Origin: DATMAM01 sp035559995
GTDB taxonomy: Bacteria; Desulfobacterota; Binatia; UBA9968
DNA: 64,000 bases
Direction: 5' to 3'
Assembly (NCBI GenBank): GCA_035559995.1
Contig: DATMAM010000033.1
Location: 62,001-126,000 of the forward strand
Shown: piece after piece, positions 63,544-64,000 of the stretch
Position numbering within the stretch: position 1 is the first letter of the stretch
How the letters are laid out: each line of letters starts with the position of its first letter
Position numbers and translations under genes: made by a program
The notes under the pieces: model-generated
What the model saw: only the letters and a program-made list of their open reading frames with translations
Databases searched by the model: none
What the model was told of the DNA's origin: nothing

Positions 63544-64000
63544 CTAAGCCGGCGCGCGGCCGAGCGGTTTTGCCACAACGACAGCGCCGATCTCTCTTGC
63601 GCCGTCCTTTACGGTCAGGCTCGTTCCCGGCTCGGCGAATCCCCGCTGCACGTAGCCCAGCGCCAGCGCCGTGTTTCGTCGCGGCGAAAAGGCCGAGCTT
63701 GTCACCGCGCCGAGTTGCCGCCCCGCCTGACAGATGGGCGAGCCCGCCGCTGCCGGCGCGCGCGTTTCGAGGCCCAGGAGCACCAGGCGCTTGTTGACGT
63801 GGCCGCGGGAGCGAACCCGCTCGACGATCTCCTGTCCCAGATAGCAACCCTTTTGAAAGCTCACGGCATAGTCGAGACCGGTTTCGAGCAGCAGATTGTT
63901 TTCGTTCATGTCCGTGCCGTAGCGCGGGATACCCGCTTCCAAGCGCAGCATCTCCTGAGCCTCCGCGCCGACCCAGCAAAGCCCGTGCGCGGCGCCCTTC
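63544..64000 (-). CDS. YgfZ/GcvT-like folate-binding protein, C-terminal part (cut by window end)
   Basis: About 150 C-terminal residues are visible; the reading frame continues beyond 64000 with no start in the window. The family motif KGCYLGQE is present, whose Cys is essential in YgfZ. Upstream lies LRLEAGIPRYGTDMNENNLL, the GcvT-like folate-binding core. YgfZ proteins support iron-sulfur cluster assembly with a tetrahydrofolate cofactor. The absence of glycine-cleavage T-protein features and the presence of the Cys motif favour YgfZ over GcvT. It is followed on the same strand by the Rieske ferredoxin gene. Confidence 0.9.
   Translation of the reverse strand, partial: KGAAHGLCWVGAEAQEMLRLEAGIPRYGTDMNENNLLLETGLDYAVSFQKGCYLGQEIVERVRSRGHVNKRLVLLGLETRAPAAAGSPICQAGRQLGAVTSSAFSPRRNTALALGYVQRGFAEPGTSLTVKDGAREIGAVVVAKPLGRAPA

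Noticed and set aside
1..64000. CRISPR arrays, insertion sequences, integrases or phage genes
   Set aside because: No regularly spaced repeats, transposase or integrase motifs, or phage structural genes were seen on either strand.

Overview
The window is GC-rich, densely coded bacterial chromosome. Housekeeping loci (glnS, gltX, two tRNAs, rpoD, nusG, lower glycolysis, ftsH) sit beside large accessory clusters. Several traits resemble uncultivated soil lineages such as Methylomirabilota/Rokubacteria, Binatota or deep deltaproteobacteria: a pyrophosphate-type phosphofructokinase, a form II CoxL-type hydroxylase, many Rieske and amidohydrolase enzymes, and a selenocysteine peroxiredoxin. That placement is inference; no marker gene here settles it. 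I saw no CRISPR array, transposase or prophage.

Layout. 1-2450: glnS (partial) divergent from gltX, then adjacent tRNA-Gln(CTG) and tRNA-Glu(CTC). 2498-6264: an RRM protein behind a structured leader, a receiver-only protein lacking its phospho-acceptor Asp, a kinase/P-loop fusion, a lone CBM48 protein and a zinc-ribbon protein. 6742-8873: nusG-rpoD on the minus strand with an operator-like palindrome over the promoter. 9316-16784: PPi-PFK, class I aldolase, adenosine-specific kinase family protein, a decayed hydrolase, GAPDH, a small protein and FtsH, then an ABC ATPase remnant.

17476-38852 (minus strand) is the most interesting part: a glycan synthesis and export region built from two copies of one module. 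Each module starts with a protein that fuses a glycosidase-type TIM barrel to a membrane GT2 glycosyltransferase, followed at once by a full-length ABC exporter and then GT-B glycosyltransferases of one family (six in all). Methyltransferases, a GT-C transferase and an exported PIG-L deacetylase are interspersed. Both modules start from an identical 18-base sequence matching the -24/-12 sigma-54 promoter consensus, with two further conserved blocks upstream at nearly identical spacing, as expected for activator sites. I infer a sigma-54-controlled, duplicated system that makes, tailors and exports an unusual, possibly cyclic, saccharide.

39127-47846 (plus strand) is a copper-handling island: two paralogous cytochrome c-CusF fusions, a CusF lipoprotein, a CusC-type outer-membrane channel, a Tat-exported multicopper oxidase, Met-rich periplasmic proteins, three small secreted proteins sharing a C-terminal signature, and only the tail of a CusA pump.

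48017-64000 is mostly catabolic and stress genes: amidohydrolase, YihY, Rieske oxygenase, AsmA, LapA-like protein, a three-subunit molybdenum hydroxylase (form II), an ICMT-like methyltransferase, an acyl-CoA-dehydrogenase-like flavoprotein, an FAH-family hydrolase, a Nudix hydrolase, a peroxiredoxin whose peroxidatic cysteine is encoded by in-frame TGA with a SECIS-like hairpin, a Rieske ferredoxin, and a YgfZ-type protein cut by the window end.
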